A stretch of DNA of 44,789 bases from contig MEOD01000002.1 of the NCBI GenBank assembly GCA_001768555.1, forward strand, positions 2,057 to 46,845, written 5' to 3'. This DNA comes from Bacteroidetes bacterium GWF2_29_10. GTDB lineage: Bacteria > Bacteroidota > Bacteroidia > Bacteroidales > GWE2-29-8. Shown in pieces: positions 8,342-15,484 of the stretch. Under the pieces are notes generated by a model. It was not told where the DNA came from, searched no databases, and worked only from the letters and a program-made list of their open reading frames with translations. The position numbers and the translations under genes were made by a program. The stretch's first letter is position 1. Each line of letters starts with the position of its first letter.

Positions 8342-10735
8342 TTATATTTTATTAATATCATCATCGCTATTAATATCATCATCGTCTTCAATTTCATCTT
8401 CCAAATCAACAGCTTCTTCTTTAAATGTTTTAGTAATAATTGATTTGTTAAAAGTTAAAATTAGACTTGGTAGCAATAGCATATTTACAAACATTGCAAC
8501 AAATAATGTAAATGAAATTAATAAACCTAATGCAACAGTACCTCCAAAACTAGATGCTATAAATATAGAAAAACCTAATACTAACACAAAAGCTGTAGAA
8601 AGGACACTATGCCCAGCTTCTTTCATTGTTGAAATAATCAGGTCAACTATACTTGCCAAACCTTTAGTTCTTTTTAATTCATGCCTATATTTCATCAAAA
8701 AATTAATGTCATTGTCAATCGAAAGACAATAAGAGATACTAAAAATTAATATTGTTGATGGTTTGATTGTTATTCCTAAGTATCCCATCATTCCTGCTGT
8801 GCATATTTGAGGTATAAGATTTGTTATTATTACAACTAACACCATTTTATATGACCTGAATAACATGGATATCATTATTGTTATGATTATTAATGTTAAT
8901 ATCATGCCTTCCATTAAATTACTAATCATATATTCTGTCCCTTTTAAAAACACAATACTTGTGCCTGTAATTTTTACATTATATTTGTCTGGCTTAAATA
9001 TAGAATCTATTTTGGGTTGTAAATCATCTTTTATTCTCTTTATATCTTTTGTCCCAATATTAGCCATCTGAATACTAATCCTTGTTACTTGTTTATTACT
9101 ATCCAGAAAAGAGTGCAATATATTATTACTATTGTTTTCCTTTGGAATGTAACTTAGTATAAATGAAGCTTCATTATTTGATGGAACACGGTAATTGTCG
9201 GGGTTGCCATTGAAATAGGATTGTGTAACAAATTTTAATACTTCTGCCACAGAAAGAGGTTTGGCTAATTCTGGATAATTTTTTAATGTATCTTGCAAAC
9301 GTTGAATATTTTTGATTGTTCGCAGATTCATTACCCCATTTTTTTTCTTAGTATCTATAGATATTTCAAAAGGCATTATCCCTTTGAAGTGTTTTTCAAA
9401 AAATAACAAATCTTTATATATTGGATCATTATGTGGGATGTCATCAACTAAGCTTCCTGTAGTAGTAAGTTTTGTAGCTCCAATTGCTCCTATAATTATT
9501 AATATCGCAAATATAGAGTATATCCATGTCCTTTTGTTTAAAATGTATTCTAATGTAACATCAATAACCTTTAAAATACGATTGTTTTCTAAATGTTTTG
9601 TATGTTTTTCTTTAGGATTTGGTAAAAAACTATATATTATAGGTATTAAAAACAAAGTCAACACATATACTAACATTATGTTCAAAGATGCAATAATGCC
9701 AAATTCCACTAAAACTTGGCTATGTGTAAAAGCAAAAGAAAAGAAACCTACGGCAGTTGTTGCATTTGTTATTAGAGTAACCTTACTCATCCTTTGTATA
9801 ACATCTTTTAATGCTTTAATTTTGTTATTATGCTTGCGTATTTCTATATGGTATTTGTTTAATAGAAAAATACAATTTTCCACACCAATAAGTATTATCA
9901 TTGAAGGAATTATTGCTGTAAGCATAGTTATTTTATATTCAAATAATCCTAAAGTTCCTAACACCCATATAACACCTATACATAGTATGAGCATTGAGAA
10001 TAGTACTGATTTAAAAGATCTAAAAATTAAATACAGAATTAATGACGTTATAAGTATGGATAATACTAAAAATATTTTTAATTCATCTTCTACTTTTTTT
10101 GATACAATAGTTCTAATATAAGGTAATCCTGAATAGTGAATTTTTATGTCATTTTTTCTTGAAAATTCATCAAAATTCTTTTTTATTGAATATATTAACT
10201 CTACTCTATTTTTTGTATTTAATTTTTTTTTGTCTAAAGTTATAAGCATTAGTGTGGCCTTACTAGCTTTATTAAGTATTGTTCCGTCATATAATGGAAT
10301 GCTTTCTAATATTTTAACCAAACTATCTAATTCCTTTTGTGATTGTGGTTTGTTTTGAATTATAGGTATAAATTCAAATTTTTTTAATTCACTATTTTTT
10401 ATAACATTATATGCTTTTGAAATAGATACAATTTCTTCAACTCCTTCAATCTTTTTTATTTTATAACTTAAATCATACCAATCATTAAAAGCGTTGAGTT
10501 CGTATATTTTTTTTGAATCAATACCCACAACGAAAATGTTCCCGTCTTCACCAAATTTCTTTTTAAATTCAGAGTAATCAATGCTTGCTTGATCTGTAGA
10601 TGGTAGTAATTGCACTAATTCATATGATAATTGCACTCTTAGTGCAAAATATAACATAATTAAAGTCAGTATAGAAATAACTATAATATTTGCAATTCTA
10701 TAGCGTAAAATTAACCTTACTAAAAAATTATTCAT
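8342..10735 (-). CDS. MMPL/RND superfamily transporter
   Basis: A 797-residue inner-membrane protein with the two-fold RND layout. TM1 (about 12-32) is followed by a large extra-cytoplasmic loop to about 220, then a five-helix block (about 222-372). The second half repeats this: TM7 near 405-425, a loop to about 620, and a further helix block to about 765. Polar residues sit in the expected mid-block helices (GVENCIFLLNK and SIDNDINFLMKYRHEL). It belongs with the MMPL-type 'predicted exporters' that move lipids or hydrophobic compounds; no periplasmic adaptor or outer-membrane channel gene lies nearby, so the substrate is unknown. The C-terminus is an unusual acidic tail (DLEDEIEDDDDINSDDD), partly made by an 18-bp duplication. 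Its ATG is 391 bases from the divergent satP. Confidence 0.87.
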   Translation of the reverse strand: MNNFLVRLILRYRIANIIVISILTLIMLYFALRVQLSYELVQLLPSTDQASIDYSEFKKKFGEDGNIFVVGIDSKKIYELNAFNDWYDLSYKIKKIEGVEEIVSISKAYNVIKNSELKKFEFIPIIQNKPQSQKELDSLVKILESIPLYDGTILNKASKATLMLITLDKKKLNTKNRVELIYSIKKNFDEFSRKNDIKIHYSGLPYIRTIVSKKVEDELKIFLVLSILITSLILYLIFRSFKSVLFSMLILCIGVIWVLGTLGLFEYKITMLTAIIPSMIILIGVENCIFLLNKYHIEIRKHNNKIKALKDVIQRMSKVTLITNATTAVGFFSFAFTHSQVLVEFGIIASLNIMLVYVLTLFLIPIIYSFLPNPKEKHTKHLENNRILKVIDVTLEYILNKRTWIYSIFAILIIIGAIGATKLTTTGSLVDDIPHNDPIYKDLLFFEKHFKGIMPFEISIDTKKKNGVMNLRTIKNIQRLQDTLKNYPELAKPLSVAEVLKFVTQSYFNGNPDNYRVPSNNEASFILSYIPKENNSNNILHSFLDSNKQVTRISIQMANIGTKDIKRIKDDLQPKIDSIFKPDKYNVKITGTSIVFLKGTEYMISNLMEGMILTLIIITIMISMLFRSYKMVLVVIITNLIPQICTAGMMGYLGITIKPSTILIFSISYCLSIDNDINFLMKYRHELKRTKGLASIVDLIISTMKEAGHSVLSTAFVLVLGFSIFIASSFGGTVALGLLISFTLFVAMFVNMLLLPSLILTFNKSIITKTFKEEAVDLEDEIEDDDDINSDDDINKI
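8351..8386. repeat. 18-bp tandem duplication encoding the acidic tail
   Basis: Two adjacent copies of attaatatcatcatcg followed by two variable bases lie at the 3' end of the MMPL gene. They encode the repeated Asp-rich DDDIN segments of the C-terminal tail. Confidence 0.7.
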
Positions 10736-11066
10736 TGTAGCTTTAAATTTAAGGATGCAATATTAGTAATATTATTATTATAAATTAAAATATTGCTTAG
10801 AATTGTTTATATTCATTAAAATAATCCTTGTTGTCCAATATAACAAAGAGCAGAAAGTGTTTTGTTCTAAAAGTAGGTTTTCAAAAAAAAAATAACATGA
10901 ATATCTTTGTGCTACTGTTAGCGTATAGAGTAAACGTATTTTAACGGATTATTTTTCTTAATTATCAATATTATTGCGAAATATAGTATGAAATAATATT
11001 TTTAGTTAATTTATATGAGAAATAAATATAATTATATAAATAAAAAAGTGTAATTTAAAATGTTAA
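10736..11066. other. Divergent intergenic region, MMPL gene / satP
   Basis: No credible coding frame is visible. The region is about 80 percent A/T. It contains an 8-bp inverted repeat (GCAATATT at 10757-10764, AATATTGC at 10789-10796) close to the start of the MMPL gene, which could be an operator, but nothing stronger. No exact TAnnTTTG box was found on the minus strand for the MMPL gene. Confidence 0.4.
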
Positions 11067-11101
11067 TTTTGTTTTATCAAGTAGTTATTTTAATACCTTT
11101 G
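11067..11101 (+). promoter_or_regulatory. Promoter of satP
   Basis: TTTTG (11067-11071) is followed after 22 bases by TACCTTTG (11094-11101), an exact TAnnTTTG match. Transcription would start near 11107, leaving a leader of about 20 bases before the ATG at 11127. Confidence 0.6.
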
Positions 11102-11126
11102 CATTTTTTTTAATTAAAACACAAAA

Positions 11127-11726
11127 ATGACAACACTCGAAAACAAAATGATGACAATAGTGGATAAAAATGCAAACCCAGCTCCATTAGGACTTTTGGG
11201 ATTTGGTTTAACTACAATTTTATTAAATATTCACAACATAGGTTCAATTGGTTTGACATCTATGATATTATCAATGGGAATATTTGTTGGAGGCTTAGCT
11301 CAAGTTATTGCAGGTATTTTAGAATTTAAGAAAAATAACACATTTGGAATGACGGCATTTGTTGCTTATGGTTTCTTTTGGATCTCTCTTGTCGCTCTAA
11401 TTTTAATGCCAGCTAAAGGGCTTGGTTCAAAACCTGATAATATTGAAATGGCTGCTTACTTATTTGTTTGGGGATTATTTTCAACTGGGATGCTTATTGG
11501 TACTTTTAGAATAAACAAAGCACTTCAAGTAGTTTTTTCTTTACTTGTTGTATTATTCTTTGGTTTAGCACTAAGTGATTACTATGAATCAGCTCCAATT
11601 AAAATATTCTCAGGTTATGTGGGAATACTTTGTGGATTAGGGGCTTTATATACTTCTTTAGCTCAAATCCTTAACGAGTTATACAATAAAGAATTATTAC
11701 CAATAGGTACATCTCACAAAAAATAA
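11127..11726 (+). CDS. satP: Acetate/succinate transporter, GPR1/FUN34/YaaH (AceTr) family
   Basis: A 199-residue protein with six membrane helices and the family signature NPAPLGLLGFG (residues about 17-27), plus the FGMTAFVAYGFFWIS segment in the third helix region. The length matches bacterial SatP/YaaH. Family members form hexameric channels for acetate and related short carboxylates. It has its own promoter, and the next gene, 400 bases away, begins another acetate-type transporter unit. Two different carboxylate carriers side by side suggest that acetate flux matters to this organism; the direction (uptake or release) cannot be read from sequence. Confidence 0.92.
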   Translation: MTTLENKMMTIVDKNANPAPLGLLGFGLTTILLNIHNIGSIGLTSMILSMGIFVGGLAQVIAGILEFKKNNTFGMTAFVAYGFFWISLVALILMPAKGLGSKPDNIEMAAYLFVWGLFSTGMLIGTFRINKALQVVFSLLVVLFFGLALSDYYESAPIKIFSGYVGILCGLGALYTSLAQILNELYNKELLPIGTSHKK

Positions 11727-11975
11727 CAATAAATAGACTCTTGAATCATTATTGGAGGCATTTTTATGGATGCTTGTATTAGGGGTATACTTAATATAGT
11801 CATCCATAAACTTGCTGTTTGTATAATGGTGTAAAAAAAAAGACCCATTAACGAATAATAGTGTAATTTTTTTTGTTCTTATTTTTTTAATAATTTATGC
11901 AAATTTACACTATTTTTTGAATTATATTTACATATAAAAATATAATAGTCATTAATCATAATAGAAAATATTTTT
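11727..11975. other. Non-coding region downstream of satP
   Basis: No open frame with coding character is visible. A 9-bp inverted repeat (TTATGGATG at 11764-11772, CATCCATAA at 11801-11809) with a 28-base loop could form a weak structure in the satP 3' region. The rest is featureless A/T-rich sequence. Confidence 0.4.
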
Positions 11976-12010
11976 AAACTAAAATAATTGATTGTCAATT
12001 ATTTTAGTTT
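11976..12010. promoter_or_regulatory. Perfect 16-bp inverted repeat upstream of the symporter operon promoter
   Basis: AAACTAAAATAATTGA (11976-11991) and its exact reverse complement (11995-12010) are separated by only TTG. It ends 26 bases before the -33 element of the promoter at 12037. It could be a late terminator for satP, but there is no immediate T tract, so an operator for a dimeric regulator is equally possible. Confidence 0.6.
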
Positions 12011-12036
12011 AATTGTGTGTTTTATTTGTAAATTAA

Positions 12037-12068
12037 TTTGTTTATAAAATAGAATTATTCTAATTTTG
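12037..12068 (+). promoter_or_regulatory. Promoter of the DUF4212-like/symporter operon
   Basis: TTTG (12037-12040), 20 bases, then TAATTTTG (12061-12068) is a textbook Bacteroidota promoter. Transcription would start near 12074, giving a leader of about 50 bases. A GGAG Shine-Dalgarno lies at 12116-12119, 7 bases before the GTG start. Confidence 0.7.
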
Positions 12069-12126
12069 CTTCTTAATACTTTGTAATAAATATTATTTAT
12101 AATCATTAAAAAAAAGGAGCTAAAAA

Positions 12127-12897
12127 GTGCAAACAAAAAACAAAGAGTATAATTTTAGTTTGTTTAAACCTGTCAGTGAATATGGCAGAGAAAACAAAAA
12201 TCTCATTATCATGATAGTGATAATTTGGGCTTTAGCAGTTTTTGGGTTTCAAATACTATTGATGGTATTGGAAAAACCTACACCTGAAAAAACATTAGTA
12301 AATTTTGAATCTGTTTGGGATAATGTTAAAACAGGCAATGCAACATTAGAAGAAAAGCAGGTATTTATTAAATCATTAATAATGGTTGAAGGAAAGTCTG
12401 TATTAAAAAAGGAAAATAAGATAGTACTTGATAATGCAATAACTTGGATTGTATTTGATATGATTGATAGTACCAGCAAAAATTTGTTATCAGGATATGT
12501 AAAAAATTTAAAAAGTGCAAGAGAAAAGTTAGGAAAAGCAAATGATTTAGAATATACTCAGTTACAGAGTTCGTTAGTCAAAACAAAAGAAGCAATTAAT
12601 TTAGCTGTTGGAAGTAAAATTGGAATTTCTTCAACAGAGATTTCTGCATCAATAATTCCTTATTGTTTGAATATTGAAAATAAAATGCTTACTTCGGAAG
12701 ATATTGAAGAGTTGCCAAAAATAATGAAATTGTATTTAACACATAACCAATCGTTTCTTACAGATATGAAGTTCCTTGGTTTTCCATTTCATTATTTTTA
12801 TACTGCAGAATTTCTTTTGATACTATTTGTTCTGTTGTGCCTTTTTTATAGTATTAGAATTGAGCAATTGAATAAAAAACACTCAATAGTAGAATAA
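12127..12897 (+). CDS. DUF4212-like symporter small subunit with large inserted domain
   Basis: A 256-residue protein starting at GTG 12127, supported by a GGAG element. Residues about 20-50 (ENKNLIIMIVIIWALAVFGF...) resemble the first half of DUF4212, the roughly 85-residue subunit that accompanies VC_2705-type sodium/solute symporters. Residues about 215-256 (LGFPFHYFYTAEF, then a helix, then RIEQLNKKHS) resemble its second half, where the usual motif is GFP.GFW.A followed by a helix and a basic tail. Between the two helices lie about 160 extra residues, mostly charged helices, where ordinary members have a short loop. With both ends inside, the insert would face the periplasm. The symporter gene follows 31 bases downstream, as DUF4212 normally does. 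The assignment comes from my recognition of the two ends plus gene order. Confidence 0.65.
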   Translation: MQTKNKEYNFSLFKPVSEYGRENKNLIIMIVIIWALAVFGFQILLMVLEKPTPEKTLVNFESVWDNVKTGNATLEEKQVFIKSLIMVEGKSVLKKENKIVLDNAITWIVFDMIDSTSKNLLSGYVKNLKSAREKLGKANDLEYTQLQSSLVKTKEAINLAVGSKIGISSTEISASIIPYCLNIENKMLTSEDIEELPKIMKLYLTHNQSFLTDMKFLGFPFHYFYTAEFLLILFVLLCLFYSIRIEQLNKKHSIVE

Positions 12898-12928
12898 CAA
12901 TATTAACAATTAAATCATTAGATATTAT

Positions 12929-14608
12929 ATGAAAAAAATAATTATTCCAATAATAATTTTATTAGTATTGCCTTTTTTAGCTGAAGCAGGCAATTTAACT
13001 CAATTAGAAGGTAGTTTTAAGCTATGGCCTGCAATTATATTAATAGCTATGTTAGCAACGTTTATTTTAGTAGGGGTTATATATAGAGCAAAAGATACTA
13101 CTGATTATTTTGCGGCTGGTAGAAAAATTTCAGTTGTTAGTTCTGGTATGGCAATAGGTGCGAACTGGATGAGTGCAGCATCTTTTTTAGGTTTAGCAGG
13201 AGTTATGTATGGCACAGGATATAATGGTCTTGCTTATGTTGTAGGTTGGACAGGAGGTTATGTTTTACTTATGGTACTTATGGCAGGGCAAATTAGAAAA
13301 TATGGCAAATTTACAGCTCCTGATTTTATTGGTGACAGATACTATTCTCAAACATTAAGAGGCACTAGTGCTGCATTTACAATATTAATATCATTTGCTT
13401 ATTGTGTTGGTCAATTTGGAGGAGTCGGATTAATGTTTAAATGGATACTTGGAATCAACTATTCATGGTCAGTAATAATTGGGGCGTCTATTGTAATTGG
13501 ATACACAATGCTTTCTGGAATGATTGGGGCAACAAAAAATATGGTTGTTCAATATATTATTGCGATAATTGCATTTTTAATTCCAACTTTTTTACTTACA
13601 TACAAATTTGATTATTTTTGGTTATTACCGCAGTTTGGATATGGAATAATTGTGACAGATATAGTGCAAGGAATACCCGCTCCAAACATTTCTAATGGTG
13701 TAGCTTTGTTAAATGCTTATGGACATTCTGCTTCAATAGTCCCAAGTCCTGAGTTTGCAATGCCTTGGGATCCTTCAATAGGAAGTACTTCATTTCAATG
13801 GATGGCAATATGTTTTTCTCTTATGTTAGGAACAGCTGGGTTACCACATGTGCTTTCAAGATTTTATATAACACCAACAATTAAAGATGCTAGATTATCA
13901 TGTGTATGGGGATTATTTTTTATAAGTTTGTTATATTGGAGTACACCTATATATTCTGCTTTTGGTAAAATATTATCTTCAAATCCTGAAGTAGGAAATC
14001 TGGCTTCTGATGCTATTGTTGTTTACACAGCTCAGTTAGGAGAGTTAAATCCGTTAATTGTGGGGTTATTAGCATCAGGAGCTATTGCTTCTGCTTTTTC
14101 CACTATATCTGGCTTGCTTGTTGCTGGTTCTTCCGCTTTTTCTCATGACATATATGTAAAAATAATCAATCCTCAAGCTTCTCCACAAGCACAATTAAGT
14201 ATGGCACGTTTTGGTACTATATTGATGGGTGTTACTGTTGGCATTGTTGCATTACTAAATTTAGGAATGATAGCTCAACTAGTTGCTGTTGCTTTTTCTA
14301 TGGCTGCATGCACAATATTTCCATTATTCTTACTTGGAATATGGTGGAGTGGATCAAATAAGGCTGGAGGAACAGCAGGAATGTTTGTAGGCATTGCTAT
14401 TTCATTATTTTCTTTAACGTATTTCATAGTTGACAAAAGTGGTGGTAGTTTGCCAGGTCAAGAGTTTGTTTCTTATTGGTTAAATGTATGGTATTTTGCA
14501 TGGTTGGGGGCGCCGCTTTCAATAATTACAAATATTATTGTTTCTAAATTCACAAAGGAAACTCCTGTAGAGATAAAAAAATTCTTAATAGAACAAGTTC
14601 ATTCTTAA
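12929..14608 (+). CDS. Sodium:solute symporter, SLC5 family (VC_2705/ActP-like, probable acetate)
   Basis: A 559-residue membrane protein with an N-terminal hydrophobic segment followed by about 13 helices. SLC5 hallmarks are present: DTTDYFAAGRKIS near residues 55-67, the GANWMSAASFLGLAGVMY motif of helix 1, GTAGLPHVLSRFY, and SGAIASAFSTISGLLVAGSSAFSHDIY. This pattern is that of the ActP/VC_2705 group, which takes up acetate and related monocarboxylates with Na+ or H+. The length is normal. It lies 31 bases after the DUF4212-like gene and shares its promoter; a strong terminator follows 29 bases after the stop. Substrate specificity is inferred from the family. Confidence 0.9.
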   Translation: MKKIIIPIIILLVLPFLAEAGNLTQLEGSFKLWPAIILIAMLATFILVGVIYRAKDTTDYFAAGRKISVVSSGMAIGANWMSAASFLGLAGVMYGTGYNGLAYVVGWTGGYVLLMVLMAGQIRKYGKFTAPDFIGDRYYSQTLRGTSAAFTILISFAYCVGQFGGVGLMFKWILGINYSWSVIIGASIVIGYTMLSGMIGATKNMVVQYIIAIIAFLIPTFLLTYKFDYFWLLPQFGYGIIVTDIVQGIPAPNISNGVALLNAYGHSASIVPSPEFAMPWDPSIGSTSFQWMAICFSLMLGTAGLPHVLSRFYITPTIKDARLSCVWGLFFISLLYWSTPIYSAFGKILSSNPEVGNLASDAIVVYTAQLGELNPLIVGLLASGAIASAFSTISGLLVAGSSAFSHDIYVKIINPQASPQAQLSMARFGTILMGVTVGIVALLNLGMIAQLVAVAFSMAACTIFPLFLLGIWWSGSNKAGGTAGMFVGIAISLFSLTYFIVDKSGGSLPGQEFVSYWLNVWYFAWLGAPLSIITNIIVSKFTKETPVEIKKFLIEQVHS

Positions 14609-14637
14609 CATATAATATTTATTTTAATAAAACATAG

Positions 14638-14675
14638 AAAGAGTCTGCATCAAGTTTGTTGCAGACTCTTTTCTT
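14638..14675 (+). terminator. Rho-independent terminator after the symporter gene
   Basis: A perfect 12-bp stem, AAAGAGTCTGCA (14638-14649) paired with TGCAGACTCTTT (14660-14671), has a 10-base loop and is followed by a T-rich run. It is one of the clearest terminators in the window. The next gene starts only 24 bases further on. Confidence 0.9.
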
Positions 14676-14699
14676 TATAAATAAAATTTAAAAAAACAG

Positions 14700-15473
14700 A
14701 TGCTTAAATTTTTCAAATTATCAAAGCAAGCTAAAATTGTAGCTATGTTTATTTTTGCAATGATTATAATTGGGTTTTCGATTGCTTATTTTTATTATGA
14801 TCATGTTAACAAGTCTGAAGATCAAAGAGTGATTAGTGGCAGAATTAAACTTGATAAATTTGATAATTTGATGAAAGCAAGGAAATATTCTGAAGCATTG
14901 CCACTTATTGATACTGTTTATAATATTTATGATAACGCTTTGGGTTATGAAGGCTCTTTTGAATTTGGACTTTTATTCAACAATAGAGCTTCAGTTTTTT
15001 TATCAATGACACTTTATGATAGTCTTATTAGCAAAGAAGAAAAAGAGAATCTTTTAAAGCTTGCATTTGAAAACATAACTAAGAGCATATCAATTTATGA
15101 GCAATGGATAGATTCCGTTGGTAAATTAAATAAAGAAGAAATACAAAGCTTTGTTGCAAGTGCATTTAGAAAAGACAAGGTGAATTTTGAGGGAAAAGAC
15201 ATTGAAGCTATTATAAAAAAAAGGGTAGATGATATTATATTTGCTAAAATGGAAACTCCTCGTCGTTTATCTGTAAGTTATACTAATTTAGGAATTATTC
15301 AAAGGCATCAATATAAGCAACAAGAAGCATTAATTAGTTATGAGAAGGCAATAACTCTATGGAAAGATAACTTCACGGCACGTAGCAATTTTAATGTTCT
15401 TATGGGTAAGCCTCCAGAAGACAGGTCTATTATAGAAAAACTATTTCCTCCTGATAGAAATAAAAAGGATTAA
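14700..15473 (+). CDS. Membrane-anchored TPR-like protein
   Basis: A 257-residue protein. Residues about 14-33 form one hydrophobic helix (IVAMFIFAMIIIGFSIAYFY) after a basic start, so the body is probably extra-cytoplasmic. The remainder is helical. The region near 50-75 (KARKYSEALPLIDTVYNIY) and the clear unit near 197-230 (SYTNLGIIQRHQYKQQEALISYEKAI) read as TPR-like helical pairs. No enzymatic motif is seen. It follows the symporter terminator by 24 bases with no visible promoter of its own, so expression probably depends on readthrough. It ends 11 bases from the convergent sensor gene. The position suggests a partner of the transporter system, but this is inference. Confidence 0.7.
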   Translation: MLKFFKLSKQAKIVAMFIFAMIIIGFSIAYFYYDHVNKSEDQRVISGRIKLDKFDNLMKARKYSEALPLIDTVYNIYDNALGYEGSFEFGLLFNNRASVFLSMTLYDSLISKEEKENLLKLAFENITKSISIYEQWIDSVGKLNKEEIQSFVASAFRKDKVNFEGKDIEAIIKKRVDDIIFAKMETPRRLSVSYTNLGIIQRHQYKQQEALISYEKAITLWKDNFTARSNFNVLMGKPPEDRSIIEKLFPPDRNKKD

Positions 15474-15484
15474 AAAAGAATAGT

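Noticed and set aside
9312-10121. 269-codon plus-strand frame opposite the MMPL gene
   Set aside because: It is an antisense shadow: the minus strand encodes a full MMPL protein with clear family features, while this frame has no recognisable domain or initiation signal.
15474-15484. Bidirectional terminator between the TPR and sensor genes
   Set aside because: Only 11 bases separate the stops and no hairpin is visible; the transcripts probably overlap.
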